DNA from: a virus
DNA length: 64,000 bases
Strand: one strand, 5' to 3'
Virus record (IMG/VR): IMGVR_UViG_3300008267_000022
Span: 1-64,000 of that record
The first letter of the stretch is position 1; each line of letters starts with the position of its first letter. The translations under genes and the position numbers were made by a program. Positions 1 through 6,867 of this stretch are shown here, piece by piece. Below the pieces are notes generated by a model. That model worked only from the letters and a program-made list of their open reading frames with translations, did not search any database and had not been told where the DNA came from.

Positions 1-418
1 CAATAACAATGTCTTGTATTTTTTTTAATAAAGCACACTTTTCAAACTCTTCTACTCCTTCAAAATAATTTATAGTTAATTTCACTGCACATAAAAATTC
101 TTCATCAGAGTATTTTTCTAAGGCACCTTTCCATTCTTTACTTCTAGATTTAAAATCTTTAACCCAATAATAAGCTCTTGAATACATCATAAATTCCCCA
201 GCATCATCCACCCCTTTCATATCTAATTCAGGAGTAGATTTTGAGAAGAATTTTAAAACTTGCTTTTTAAAAATAACCCCATTAAGAATCATTTTTTTAA
301 ACATCCCCAACTTAAAAATAGGAGATTTTTTAAAAGCCTCTAACTCAGCTTTTATTTTTTTATTTTCATCATCTTCTTCAGAAAACCCAAATAAGCTAAA
401 CACACTATCCAAATTCAT
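1..418 (-). CDS. Hypothetical protein, C-terminus cut by window edge
   Basis: An open frame runs from an ATG at 416-418 to the left edge without a stop, at least 139 codons. The product starts MNLDSVFSLFGFSEEDDENK and is rich in Lys, Phe and acidic residues, with no membrane segment or motif I recognise. No GGAA/CGTATA promoter precedes it; a gap of about 115 bases with a terminator separates it from the next gene upstream. Confidence 0.7.
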   Translation of the reverse strand, partial: MNLDSVFSLFGFSEEDDENKKIKAELEAFKKSPIFKLGMFKKMILNGVIFKKQVLKFFSKSTPELDMKGVDDAGEFMMYSRAYYWVKDFKSRSKEWKGALEKYSDEEFLCAVKLTINYFEGVEEFEKCALLKKIQDIVI

Positions 419-502
419 CGATCTATATGTATATACTACTTTCTAATTAATTTACCGCATAAAAATGCAGGTTTTACATACGGTACTCGCTAATAAATAT
501 TA

Positions 503-528
503 TAAAAAAAAGACCCAATAAATGGGCC
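503..528 (-). terminator. Intrinsic terminator
   Basis: On the minus strand a stem of about 6 bp (GGCCCA against TGGGTC, with one G-T pair) and a TTTAT loop is followed by eight T. It lies just past the stop of the gene at 536-775 and should end that transcript. Confidence 0.75.
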
Positions 529-535
529 TTTCTTA

Positions 536-775
536 TTAAAATCTTGCTTTAGCACCCGAACCCTTATACCATGGGAGCCCATCTCTACCCCTCAAAGTTT
601 CCTTCCACTTTGCTTCACTTAACTTAATTCCATTAATGTAATATTCCCGCTTTTTCATATTACCTTCAGGAATTACAGCGGGACCTTCCCAGTTATGTAA
701 TTTACCACCAAACGTGTACATTACAGTCCCATCAGTGGTTGTAATTTTTTTACTTTTAAAATCTTTTTCTTCCAT
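536..775 (-). CDS. Small MORN-like phage protein
   Basis: 79 residues. The central pattern (GGKLHNWEGPAVIPEG, then REYYINGIKLSE) matches the short repeats seen in T4-like phage proteins, in which a GxLHxxxGPAxxxxxG block is followed by an xxYxNGxxxS block. The function of that family is unknown to me. No promoter box lies directly upstream; it follows the 47-residue membrane protein by six bases and is probably co-transcribed with it. Confidence 0.75.
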   Translation of the reverse strand: MEEKDFKSKKITTTDGTVMYTFGGKLHNWEGPAVIPEGNMKKREYYINGIKLSEAKWKETLRGRDGLPWYKGSGAKARF

Positions 776-781
776 AATTGA

Positions 782-925
782 TTAATCTAAAATATCCACT
801 AACATGTCTCCTAAAAGGCAACCAGCACCAAATGCTAAGCCAAATAGCCCAGTGTAACCAAAGGCTACAAATAAGCTTATCATCAATAAAATTTTGATTT
901 CTTTGTGTTCTACTCTTTCTAACAT
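782..925 (-). CDS. Small membrane protein, 47 aa
   Basis: The start at 923-925 is preceded by the AATAAAGGTT leader typical of this phage. The product has charged residues at both ends around one or two hydrophobic segments (about residues 12-38). A longer frame overlapping it in another phase (756-953) lacks this leader and reads as a shadow. An imperfect upstream box (TGTATG at 951-956) may serve as its promoter. Confidence 0.65.
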   Translation of the reverse strand: MLERVEHKEIKILLMISLFVAFGYTGLFGLAFGAGCLLGDMLVDILD

Positions 926-984
926 AACCTTTATTTTTATATACTTTAAACATACAAAGTAAAAGTTAAGTTCCCAAATATACC

Positions 985-1338
985 TTAATAAGTTAAGCTA
1001 AGAGTAATACCACCTACTCCTCTAAATTTCAGAGTAGAACCCACTACACTAGTGGCAGGAGTAAATACAAATGAATTGGTACCTTTAGGTAAAGAAAACC
1101 CGGCAATATAATTTGATTGGTTATACGAAGCCACGTTGGTTATTGAGGTAAGAGAGCCTGAAGTATTTTTAGGGGTGGTTCCAATGTAATCACGAACGGT
1201 TTCCATTGTGAAGTAAGAAGACCCTGAATTATTTGTTATGGTAAAAGTGTAAGGAGTACCCGAGGTGAGGTTTATTGAGGAGGTACCCTCACCTTGGGCT
1301 CCAAATAATTGCGGGAATGTATAATTTTGAGTAGGCAT
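985..1338 (-). CDS. Probable virion-associated beta protein
   Basis: 117 residues, rich in Ser, Thr, Gly and Asn with alternating hydrophobics and almost no charge, as in phage tail or fibre-decorating proteins. It has no signal peptide and no cysteines. I recognise no named family; the structural role is inferred from composition. Its ATG touches the stop codon of a possible small membrane peptide upstream (1339-1446). Confidence 0.7.
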   Translation of the reverse strand: MPTQNYTFPQLFGAQGEGTSSINLTSGTPYTFTITNNSGSSYFTMETVRDYIGTTPKNTSGSLTSITNVASYNQSNYIAGFSLPKGTNSFVFTPATSVVGSTLKFRGVGGITLSLTY

Positions 1339-1446
1339 TTATTTGATTTTGGTCTGAAAAATTTCAACAAAACTAATTATTCCACAAGCAATTATAGATA
1401 AGTATCCTATTGCAAATAGAAAGGGTATAGATAGTAACCTTTTCAA
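1339..1446 (-). CDS. Possible 35-aa membrane peptide (TTG start)
   Basis: The frame fills the gap between two genes and encodes one hydrophobic helix (LLSIPFLFAIGYLSIIACGII) flanked by Lys. No ATG is available, so a TTG at 1444-1446 would be the start. The stop TAA directly abuts the next ATG, suggesting coupling. The non-ATG start makes it uncertain. Confidence 0.35.
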   Translation of the reverse strand: MKRLLSIPFLFAIGYLSIIACGIISFVEIFQTKIK

Positions 1447-1450
1447 TACT

Positions 1451-1693
1451 TTAGTTTTTTGTATTCCAACTTAAAAAACCATTAAGCCATTTTTTACGTT
1501 TAGTACAATTACATTCTTGTAAACCAAAGAAGCTTTTATAACGCTCTTGGGTAATACCAAATTTGGTAAGTGTAGATTCAACTACATCACCCAAACCGCG
1601 TCTTTGAAGTTCTTCTTTTGGTGTGTTAAAAGTAACTCCTTTACTTTCTAATTCTTGAATTATTTTGTCTAATTCTGGTCTAACGTCACTCAT
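1451..1693 (-). CDS. Small phage protein with Cys/Lys-rich C-terminus, 80 aa
   Basis: I choose the ATG at 1691-1693 (MSDVRPELDK) because an A-rich leader precedes it; a start further upstream would add a Lys/Ile-rich extension. An acidic, helical N-terminal half leads to a C-terminal ECNCTKRKKWLNGF block, seen in many short phage proteins of unknown role. The paired Cys could bind metal. Confidence 0.75.
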   Translation of the reverse strand: MSDVRPELDKIIQELESKGVTFNTPKEELQRRGLGDVVESTLTKFGITQERYKSFFGLQECNCTKRKKWLNGFLSWNTKN

Positions 1694-1762
1694 AATTTTT
1701 ATTTTTAATTTATTATAAATATGAGCAACCAACGGATTCTTCTTGGGGGGTCCAAAGAATTT

Positions 1763-2023
1763 TTATCCTTTGTGTGGATTGTTTTTTATTGCCGCGTCTA
1801 GTGCATCTTGTACTCTTTGAAGCATTTCTGTCATTTCTTCAATACCGTTAATAGCCCATTGTTTTGTTTTTAAAACAAAAAAGCCACCGTTATCAAAATC
1901 AATTCCTAAACTTGATTTAACTTGTATTTCGATTTTTTCGTAATCATCACTTCTTCCATCTACACAATTTGCATCTTGTGTAAATAAAAATGTAATACTA
2001 TCTAAAGCTGGTTTATCACTCAT
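1763..2023 (-). CDS. Hypothetical protein, 86 aa
   Basis: Unrecognised. It has a block of the form DFDNGGFFVLKTK near residues 42-54 that recurs in the protein at 2516-2782 (DFESGGFYVLKK), so the two may share a small domain. The C-terminal third is an amphipathic helix. It directly follows a 22-residue membrane peptide. Confidence 0.7.
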   Translation of the reverse strand: MSDKPALDSITFLFTQDANCVDGRSDDYEKIEIQVKSSLGIDFDNGGFFVLKTKQWAINGIEEMTEMLQRVQDALDAAIKNNPHKG

Positions 2024-2024
2024 T

Positions 2025-2093
2025 TTAAATTATATTAAATAATGTTATACCTAATAGAACCCATAGGGTTATTTCAATAATAATGTCTTTCAT
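2025..2093 (-). CDS. Tiny membrane peptide, 22 aa
   Basis: The ATG at 2091-2093 overlaps the TGA of the upstream gene (ATGA), and the stop lies one base before the next ATG. The product MKDIIIEITLWVLLGITLFNII is a single hydrophobic helix. Tight coupling on both sides is the main argument that it is translated. Confidence 0.5.
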   Translation of the reverse strand: MKDIIIEITLWVLLGITLFNII

Positions 2094-2290
2094 TTTACTG
2101 GTTTGTATGCGTTTAGTCTTGTTTTTTCCCATTCATCACGAGTCATTGGTCTTACCTCTAAAGATAAAATTAACTCGCGTAGTTTATTTTTTTTAATTTG
2201 TTCGTATTTTTCTACCTGAGGTATAACTTCATTTTCAAGAATTTCTTTTGCTTTGCGGTTAAATTCCTCTATATCTATTTTAAAAGGCAT
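2090..2290 (-). CDS. Hypothetical charged helical protein, 66 aa
   Basis: A Lys/Glu-rich helical protein ending in YKPVK. The same ending, and the same overlap with the next ATG, occurs in the gene at 2779-3057, hinting at duplication of that junction. It overlaps the upstream gene (2280-2519) by 11 bases, so the group 2025-3057 is one operon. Confidence 0.7.
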   Translation of the reverse strand: MPFKIDIEEFNRKAKEILENEVIPQVEKYEQIKKNKLRELILSLEVRPMTRDEWEKTRLNAYKPVK

Positions 2291-2519
2291 CTTCTTCTGA
2301 TCTAAAGATTAAAAATTCTTCATATCTTTTTTCCATATCTTCCTTATCTCTAAAGACACCACAAGCTAAGTCATCTGCTATTACATAAGCAAAATCTACT
2401 ATCTGATCTATTTCCATTGCTTTGGCTTTCTCAAATTCATTAGCTAACAGTCTCATTCTATCTTTGCCTAATGATATAGTTAGATACTCTTCTAATTGTT
2501 GTACCGCTGTTTGTTTCAT
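2280..2519 (-). CDS. Hypothetical acidic protein, 79 aa
   Basis: An all-helical, acidic protein without recognised motifs. It overlaps the genes on both sides (11 and 4 bases), which supports translation within the 2025-3057 operon. Confidence 0.7.
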   Translation of the reverse strand: MKQTAVQQLEEYLTISLGKDRMRLLANEFEKAKAMEIDQIVDFAYVIADDLACGVFRDKEDMEKRYEEFLIFRSEEDAF

Positions 2520-2782
2520 TTTATTATCTTTTTTAATACATAAAATCCACCACTTTCAAAGTCATATCCAAATTCAAGATTGTTTTCAATTAAGAAACTC
2601 ATTACCATTTCTTTTTCATCCTCGGTTAATGTGTTACAATCATAAGCTTGTATACTCCGTAAAGAGTCAATTGCATCCCTTTTACCCGCGCGGTATCCTC
2701 GTTCAAATGATTCATTACGCATGTCCTTTAAAACATCATCATGAATAAGTTGGTAAGGAAATATTCTACAGTGTTTTTTCAT
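2516..2782 (-). CDS. Hypothetical protein, 88 aa
   Basis: Unrecognised. The C-terminus carries FGYDFESGGFYVLKK, resembling a block in the protein at 1763-2023. It overlaps its neighbours by four bases at each end. Confidence 0.7.
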   Translation of the reverse strand: MKKHCRIFPYQLIHDDVLKDMRNESFERGYRAGKRDAIDSLRSIQAYDCNTLTEDEKEMVMSFLIENNLEFGYDFESGGFYVLKKIIK

Positions 2783-3057
2783 TTTACCGGTTTGTAAGTG
2801 GTTTTTATGGTTTTTTTCTCTTCTTCTTCAAAAATATACTTTTTATATCCTTCAATAGTATCGAGTGCATCTTGCTCTGTAGAATGAGATTCATACATTA
2901 ATTGGGCCGACATATAGCCCCAACCAGATTTAATTATATTTTCCCATTCCATAGAGAGAAAATCAAATTTACCTATTCGTAAACGTGGGGTTCCAACTTG
3001 GGGGATATAACGCATGGTACCATTTCGTTTTTCTTCGATTTGTATTCTGAATTCCAT
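2779..3057 (-). CDS. Hypothetical protein, 92 aa
   Basis: A mixed alpha/beta composition with a central aromatic stretch (SMEWENIIKSGWGYMSAQLMYES) and an acidic then basic tail ending YKPVK. It overlaps the next gene by an ATGA. Function not recognised. Confidence 0.7.
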   Translation of the reverse strand: MEFRIQIEEKRNGTMRYIPQVGTPRLRIGKFDFLSMEWENIIKSGWGYMSAQLMYESHSTEQDALDTIEGYKKYIFEEEEKKTIKTTYKPVK

Positions 3058-3068
3058 CTTATTCTGAT

Positions 3069-3329
3069 TTAGATGTTATTAAATTCTTCATTAACTAATT
3101 CTATTTCTTCTGTTACTCTCTCAAGTTCTTTAGAAATCATTTCTTTAATAATCTCTCTGTTAAAAAAACTAACCTCATCTTTTCTTGAAAATGGTCCTGG
3201 GTGGGTAAATTTAATTTTTACTTCCAAACCACAAGATTTAAGAGCAGCTTCTAATTTACGTTTTTGTCTTTCCAACCTATCAAGATCTTCTTTAATCTTT
3301 TTAGCTTGCTCAAATTTTTCTATTTCCAT
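3069..3329 (-). CDS. Hypothetical coiled-coil protein, 86 aa
   Basis: Two heptad-rich segments (residues 5-30 and 66-84) flank a short central part, so a helical hairpin or dimer is likely. The upstream leader contains a degenerate box (TATATTTAAAG) but no clear GGAA partner. Confidence 0.7.
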   Translation of the reverse strand: MEIEKFEQAKKIKEDLDRLERQKRKLEAALKSCGLEVKIKFTHPGPFSRKDEVSFFNREIIKEMISKELERVTEEIELVNEEFNNI

Positions 3330-3636
3330 AACTTTTATTTTAATTCTTTAAATATATGTATATACCTTATCGATGCCAAAGATTTTTACAAGAAGAAGAA
3401 TTTGGGATCCGTGGGGTTTTAAAAAGATGGGTAAAATGGAATTTTAGGATTAAATTATGGGTATATATAGGGATATACAAGCTCGATGTGAAAGGGTCGT
3501 TTTCGAGCTGTAAAGACGTCTAAACCTCCCTTTTTCGGTCCCCCGCATATATTGACCACTGCGCGCGTGGGGCCCTACCCGGGTATAACTGCCATATATA
3601 TACCGCCGACGTACGGCCCCAACACCCCCCTACCCC
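3330..3636. other. GC-rich gap of 307 bases without genes
   Basis: No frame longer than a few codons fits. The left part is AT-rich; the right part (about 3500-3640) contains unusually GC-rich blocks with runs of C and G. An inverted repeat AGCTCGA / TCGAGCT lies near 3480-3510. I see no tRNA and no terminator U-run. It could hold a replication origin or an RNA; neither is shown. Confidence 0.5.
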
Positions 3637-3861
3637 TTATAAGGGTAGGTCTCCTTCCTCTATGACCTGGTTCTTCCAATTTATAACTCCCGGAAGCGGG
3701 TCTTCAAAATTCTCAAGTGCTTGGATTATATCATACTTTACCTGAGCCATATCTAACACATTCAGGTTCTCTGTCTTGTAACCTAATGCTGTTAACAGGT
3801 CGTGTACTGCAAAGAATTCATCTACTACACTCACTTCTTTTACTCGCTCTAACTTTTTCAT
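3637..3861 (-). CDS. Hypothetical acidic protein, 74 aa
   Basis: A helical, acidic protein with no recognised motif. It has its own two-box promoter at 3885-3918 and an A-rich leader, and its stop faces the GC-rich gap. Confidence 0.7.
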   Translation of the reverse strand: MKKLERVKEVSVVDEFFAVHDLLTALGYKTENLNVLDMAQVKYDIIQALENFEDPLPGVINWKNQVIEEGDLPL

Positions 3862-3884
3862 ATTATCTTTTTTTAATTATACTT

Positions 3885-3918
3885 AAATATACGACAAGTC
3901 AGCTACACATTTGGTTCC
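3885..3918 (-). promoter_or_regulatory. GGAA-N20-CGTATA promoter
   Basis: GGAAC at 3914-3918, 20-base spacer, CGTATA at 3888-3893, for the gene starting at 3861. The GGAAC lies within the last codons of the upstream gene. Confidence 0.75.
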
Positions 3919-4055
3919 GTTGCTTCAGCTTTAATTAAATACTTATTTATCTCATTCATACACTCTTCAGCTGCTTCAACATCACCTGTTCGTTTGAAAT
4001 AAATGTAATCGTCCATTAACGCATGAACTAAATTTAAAATGTTTTCTTGATTCAT
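3903..4055 (-). CDS. Hypothetical protein, 50 aa
   Basis: The ATG at 4053-4055 follows the usual A-rich leader. The product (MNQENILNLVHALMDDYIYF...) is a helical, acidic protein. Its last codons (GAA CCA AAT GTG TAG) overlap the next promoter, as for many genes here. Confidence 0.7.
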   Translation of the reverse strand: MNQENILNLVHALMDDYIYFKRTGDVEAAEECMNEINKYLIKAEATEPNV

Positions 4056-4080
4056 AACTTTATCTTTTTAATTATACAAC

Positions 4081-4114
4081 GAATATACGAAACGTTATTT
4101 TACTTTTTATCGTC
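4081..4114 (-). promoter_or_regulatory. Incomplete promoter, CGTATA box only
   Basis: CGTATA at 4084-4089 stands upstream of the gene starting at 4055, but the position of the GGAA box reads GACGA, so only half of the motif is conserved. Confidence 0.45.
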
Positions 4115-4151
4115 TTAAAAATGTACTTAAACTCATATGTCTCTGCTTTAA

Positions 4152-4182
4152 AATAAAAGGGGTACTATATTTCAAGTACCCC
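4152..4182 (-). terminator. Intrinsic terminator
   Basis: On the minus strand GGGGTACT and AGTACCCC form a perfect 8-bp stem around an 8-base loop, followed by TTTTATTTT. It ends transcription of the AT-hook gene. Confidence 0.9.
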
Positions 4183-4201
4183 TATCTTGTTATTTTACTT
4201 A

Positions 4202-4624
4202 TTAACCTGCTACCTCATCTTTAGCTTTAGCTGGGCGTCCTCGCTTAACCACTCCTCCATTCGCTTCAGCCTTAGCTTGTAATTCAGCTAATCTAACTTG
4301 TCTAGCCGATTCTGAACTTACAGGGCGGCCACGTTTCAATTCGCCATTTGCTCGTTTCGCCTCTAACTCATTTAAACGAACTTGTCGAACGGAACTTGTA
4401 TCTACAGGTCGTCCACGTTTAAGCTCTCCATTTGCTCGCTTTGCCTCTAACTCAGCTAAACGTACTTGCCTTGCTGAACTTGTATCTACAGGTCGTCCTC
4501 GCTTACCTGTTGTTTCCGGCTTGCTCATTCCTGCAAGCATTTCTTCTAATACTACGCTTTTCATTGAATGCGCTTTCTCAATTCCTGCTGCTTTTGCTGC
4601 TGCTACTAATTCATTTCTGTTCAT
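4202..4624 (-). CDS. AT-hook repeat DNA-binding protein
   Basis: 140 residues. After a 35-residue SAP-like helical N-terminus, a unit of about 28 residues is repeated: KRGRPVDTSSARQVRLAELE followed by AKRANGEL. Four GRP cores are present, at about residues 42, 70, 98 and 128. KRGRP is the AT-hook, which binds the minor groove of AT-rich DNA. The intervening RQVRLAELEAK segments are probably helical. A nucleoid-like or transcription-modulating role on this AT-rich genome is likely. It has its own promoter and a strong terminator, suggesting high, independent expression. Confidence 0.85.
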   Translation of the reverse strand: MNRNELVAAAKAAGIEKAHSMKSVVLEEMLAGMSKPETTGKRGRPVDTSSARQVRLAELEAKRANGELKRGRPVDTSSVRQVRLNELEAKRANGELKRGRPVSSESARQVRLAELQAKAEANGGVVKRGRPAKAKDEVAG

Positions 4625-4664
4625 AACCTTAATTTTTAATTATTACTTATTTTAATTATACCTC

Positions 4665-4698
4665 AAATATACGAATTTTAAAACGAAGCATTGGTCCC
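4665..4698 (-). promoter_or_regulatory. GGGAC-N20-CGTATA promoter
   Basis: GGGAC at 4694-4698 and CGTATA at 4668-4673, 20 bases apart, for the AT-hook gene starting at 4624. Both boxes overlap the end of the upstream gene. Confidence 0.7.
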
Positions 4699-4830
4699 AT
4701 ATACAAACGAATTGTATATAATAACTGATACTAATGTTGTTACTACTCCAACTAACAATGCTATTGTCAATTTGTCTTTTCGGGTTAATTTCTCCGTTTT
4801 GTTTACTGTTTGATTTACTGTTTTACTCAT
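4678..4830 (-). CDS. Small membrane protein, 50 aa
   Basis: Start at 4828-4830 with a standard leader. A polar, Lys/Thr-rich N-terminus (about 23 residues) precedes one transmembrane helix (about 24-40) and a short tail: a bitopic membrane protein. Function unknown. Confidence 0.7.
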   Translation of the reverse strand: MSKTVNQTVNKTEKLTRKDKLTIALLVGVVTTLVSVIIYNSFVYGTNASF

Positions 4831-4856
4831 AACTTTTATTTTTTTAATTATACACT

Positions 4857-4890
4857 AAATATACGAACTCAATTTTACTCACTTACTCCC
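4857..4890 (-). promoter_or_regulatory. GGGAG-N20-CGTATA promoter
   Basis: GGGAG at 4886-4890, 20-base spacer, CGTATA at 4860-4865, serving the gene starting at 4830. Confidence 0.65.
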
Positions 4891-5020
4891 CACTAAAACT
4901 AATAGAACCAAATTGGGCATAATTCATTTCACCCATAATCATAGCTCCCACTATAATAATTAAACCAATTATGGCTGTTGATGCCATCAAACCTAAAATT
5001 AAATTACTTACTAACTTCAT
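4883..5020 (-). CDS. Small membrane protein, 45 aa
   Basis: Start at 5018-5020. One long hydrophobic segment (about residues 4-30) and a short polar C-terminus. It follows another single-span protein gene; both have separate promoters. Confidence 0.7.
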   Translation of the reverse strand: MKLVSNLILGLMASTAIIGLIIIVGAMIMGEMNYAQFGSISFSGE

Positions 5021-5046
5021 AACTTTGCTTTTTTTAATTATACTTT

Positions 5047-5080
5047 AAATATACGAATTTGACTTTTAACTAATTTGTCC
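5047..5080 (-). promoter_or_regulatory. GGACA-N20-CGTATA promoter
   Basis: GGACA at 5076-5080, 20-base spacer, CGTATA at 5050-5055, for the gene starting at 5020. Confidence 0.7.
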
Positions 5081-5085
5081 TGTGC

Positions 5086-5274
5086 TTAATTACTCTGCAT
5101 CATGTAATGGACGATATAACCTAATTCTTCTTGGGTAAATAATGGCTCGCCCTCCCCAATCCATTCTCTCATTTGGAATTGAACTATGGCAGCTATGTCT
5201 TGCCCATTTATACACCCGTTTTCAAGATGCCTCATCGCAATTTGGTATTGCGTCTCAATAATAATTTTATTCAT
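5086..5274 (-). CDS. Hypothetical protein, 62 aa
   Basis: A helical protein without recognised motif; its stop lies just upstream of the next GGACA box. Leader and promoter are standard. Confidence 0.7.
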   Translation of the reverse strand: MNKIIIETQYQIAMRHLENGCINGQDIAAIVQFQMREWIGEGEPLFTQEELGYIVHYMMQSN

Positions 5275-5298
5275 AACCTTTATTTTTAATTATACACT

Positions 5299-5331
5299 AA
5301 ATATACGAATTGTGTTTTACTGTTTTTATCC
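5299..5331 (-). promoter_or_regulatory. GGATA-N19-CGTATA promoter
   Basis: GGATA at 5327-5331 and CGTATA at 5302-5307, 19 bases apart, for the gene starting at 5274. Confidence 0.65.
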
Positions 5332-5341
5332 GACACCGAAA

Positions 5342-5357
5342 GCCCACTTGCGTGAGC
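5342..5357 (-). other. Short GNRA-loop hairpin
   Basis: The minus strand forms a 6-bp stem GCTCAC/GTGGGC capped by a GCAA tetraloop, followed by TTTC. It lies in the gap after the gene at 5417-5686 and just before a promoter. It may be a weak terminator or an mRNA-stabilising element. Confidence 0.5.
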
Positions 5358-5416
5358 TTCCAATGCCGTATAATTAAAAAAGATAGGGCTGTTTTCCGGC
5401 ACAACCCCAAGCCATG

Positions 5417-5686
5417 CTATCCATGTAGTAGAATTTCTTTATATTTCTCTAACACCTCAGCTATTTGCTGTGCATTGCCCTTCACCCCAAAATACCATTT
5501 CACATCTGTAATTTTCCACATTCGGTGTGGCTTAATCCCTTTGCTATATAACTTAACATCACGGATTGAGGTAATCAAATTCCAATAACCAACGGGCATT
5601 GCCCCCCCGTTCACACTAATACTTTTACCCAAATCAGCTTGGAACTTAGTTCCATTAATTGCTTTAACCATTTGTTCTAATTTCAT
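5417..5686 (-). CDS. Hypothetical protein, 89 aa
   Basis: An alpha/beta protein with a central aromatic stretch (ITDVKWYFGVKG) and a C-terminal helix. No family recognised. It has its own GGAAC promoter. Confidence 0.7.
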   Translation of the reverse strand: MKLEQMVKAINGTKFQADLGKSISVNGGAMPVGYWNLITSIRDVKLYSKGIKPHRMWKITDVKWYFGVKGNAQQIAEVLEKYKEILLHG

Positions 5687-5713
5687 AACCTTTATTTTTT
5701 TAATTTATACTTG

Positions 5714-5747
5714 AAATATACGAATGTGATTTTAATTAACTTGTTCC
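5714..5747 (-). promoter_or_regulatory. GGAAC-N20-CGTATA promoter
   Basis: GGAAC at 5743-5747 and CGTATA at 5717-5722, 20 bases apart, for the gene starting at 5686. The GGAAC sits in the last codons of the upstream gene. Confidence 0.75.
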
Positions 5748-5956
5748 TGCAATTTAGCTAGACACTCTGGGCACCCCACTTCCTCAATACCCTCATAACG
5801 GGCGTGGTTGGAGCTTAATGCTGGTGTTCCACATAAATTACCTGACCCAGGTCCAAATCCTGATTTGTAGGCATGAGCGGTCCCTGACCATACGTTTCCT
5901 TTGTTTCCAAAAATTGAATACTCGGGTCCTAAATCTTTAATGTTTACTTTTTTCAT
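5732..5956 (-). CDS. Small possible zinc-binding protein, 74 aa
   Basis: A glycine-rich N-terminal half carries a Cys at about residue 42 and a His at about 50, followed by a CPEC pair near residue 65. This spacing could hold one zinc ion. No family recognised. Confidence 0.7.
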   Translation of the reverse strand: MKKVNIKDLGPEYSIFGNKGNVWSGTAHAYKSGFGPGSGNLCGTPALSSNHARYEGIEEVGCPECLAKLQEQVN

Positions 5957-5980
5957 AACTGCTTTTTTTAATTATACCTT

Positions 5981-6014
5981 AAATATACAAAATGTATTTA
6001 TTAATATTTATTCC
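5981..6014 (-). promoter_or_regulatory. GGAAT-N20-TGTATA promoter
   Basis: GGAAT at 6010-6014 and TGTATA at 5984-5989, 20 bases apart, for the gene starting at 5956. Confidence 0.7.
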
Positions 6015-6208
6015 TACTTTAAACTAATAATTAAATCAAATAATAAATCCTCTAAACTATCATCACCCTTCCACCCTCTCTTATACAAATAATATTCTTT
6101 TACATCTGTTAAGGTTTCTAATTTATCAATATCTTCTTTTACTTCTAAAGCAAATTCTTCTCTACTTACTTCACACTCAAATTCAAATACTTTTTTACTT
6201 AATTTCAT
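6014..6208 (-). CDS. Hypothetical acidic protein, 64 aa
   Basis: Rich in Glu, Asp and Lys, mostly helical; no motif recognised. Own promoter at 6234-6267. Confidence 0.7.
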   Translation of the reverse strand: MKLSKKVFEFECEVSREEFALEVKEDIDKLETLTDVKEYYLYKRGWKGDDSLEDLLFDLIISLK

Positions 6209-6233
6209 TTTTTTATCTTTTTAATTATACACT

Positions 6234-6267
6234 AAATATACGAATTGTGTTTTAATTATTTTATTCC
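6234..6267 (-). promoter_or_regulatory. GGAAT-N20-CGTATA promoter
   Basis: GGAAT at 6263-6267, 20-base spacer, CGTATA at 6237-6242, for the gene starting at 6208. Confidence 0.75.
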
Positions 6268-6411
6268 TTAACAATAATGATAATCAATAAACTTTTTACA
6301 AGTGTCTTTATCATCAAAATCAAATCTATTTCCATTAGCATCATGTATGAACCATCCAATCAATTCATCAAACTTAACTAACATACCTCTATATACAAAC
6401 ATATTATTCAT
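6268..6411 (-). CDS. Hypothetical protein, 47 aa
   Basis: Start at 6409-6411 after AATAAAGGTT. The product is aromatic and acidic (MNNMFVYRGMLVKFDELIGWF...), with a Cys near each end of its last 11 residues. Its stop abuts the next promoter box. Confidence 0.7.
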   Translation of the reverse strand: MNNMFVYRGMLVKFDELIGWFIHDANGNRFDFDDKDTCKKFIDYHYC

Positions 6412-6416
6412 AACCT

Positions 6417-6602
6417 TTATTTTTTAATTATTTTAATATACGGTTCGGTTTTTACTTCTTTCATTCCCTTAATTATGGCTTCAATGACTTTTTCTTTTAA
6501 GTCCTCGCCACCTAGTGCCTCACATTTTTGTAAATACAAGGTAATGTCATTAGTGATTGCTTTTAAGCTATCCCACTCTGATTGGATGTTTGATTTTGTC
6601 AT
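6417..6602 (-). CDS. Hypothetical helical protein, 61 aa
   Basis: A short helical protein without recognised motif. Its 3' end, in coding sequence, contains the two-box promoter of the downstream gene. Confidence 0.7.
   Translation of the reverse strand: MTKSNIQSEWDSLKAITNDITLYLQKCEALGGEDLKEKVIEAIIKGMKEVKTEPYIKIIKK
6435..6467 (-). promoter_or_regulatory. GGAAT-N20-CGTATA promoter inside upstream gene
   Basis: GGAAT at 6463-6467 and CGTATA at 6437-6442, 20 bases apart, entirely within the last codons of the gene at 6417-6602, serving the gene starting at 6411. Confidence 0.75.
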
Positions 6603-6627
6603 AACTTATCTTTTTTTAATTATACTT

Positions 6628-6661
6628 AAATATACGATTTAATCTTGATAGCTTTTGTTCC
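6628..6661 (-). promoter_or_regulatory. GGAAC-N20-CGTATA promoter
   Basis: GGAAC at 6657-6661 and CGTATA at 6631-6636 for the gene starting at 6602; both overlap or abut the end of the upstream gene. Confidence 0.75.
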
Positions 6662-6761
6662 CTTGATGCTTGTCTTTTCGGGTGTATTTTTTCTTATTTT
6701 TATACACGTTTGGCCTTGTCGCCATCCTTATTTCCTGAATTGTTATTTCAATTGTTTTCAT
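6639..6761 (-). CDS. Small basic protein, 40 aa
   Basis: I take the ATG at 6759-6761 (MKTIEITIQEIRMATRPNVY), which directly follows the promoter leader; an in-frame upstream start would read through the promoter. The C-terminal half is very Lys-rich, suggesting nucleic-acid contact. Confidence 0.6.
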   Translation of the reverse strand: MKTIEITIQEIRMATRPNVYKNKKKYTRKDKHQGNKSYQD

Positions 6762-6771
6762 CTCTTTTTTC

Positions 6772-6867
6772 TTAAATATACGAAAGTTGTCTTGGTGAAA
6801 GATATCCTGAGCAGTAAAATGGCCTGCACACCTGTGCAAGCTTTGTTTTTAATTCCGCTTTGAACAT
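6772..6867 (-). CDS. Possible 31-aa peptide
   Basis: Start at 6865-6867. Like many genes here its last codons (TCG TAT ATT TAA) are formed by the next promoter's CGTATATTTAA box. Short length and absence of an upstream promoter keep confidence low. Confidence 0.3.
   Translation of the reverse strand: MFKAELKTKLAQVCRPFYCSGYLSPRQLSYI
6774..6807 (-). promoter_or_regulatory. GGATA-N20-CGTATA promoter
   Basis: GGATA at 6803-6807 and CGTATA at 6777-6782, 20 bases apart, for the gene starting at 6761. Confidence 0.7.

Noticed and set aside
756-953. 65-residue frame starting MFKVYKNKGYVRK
   Set aside because: It lacks the AATAAAGGTT leader and overlaps the membrane protein at 782-925, whose start follows that leader and whose sequence is clearly hydrophobic.
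6639-6839. 66-residue version starting MHRCAGHFTAQ
   Set aside because: It would translate through the promoter at 6774-6807; the ATG at 6761 lies directly after the leader.
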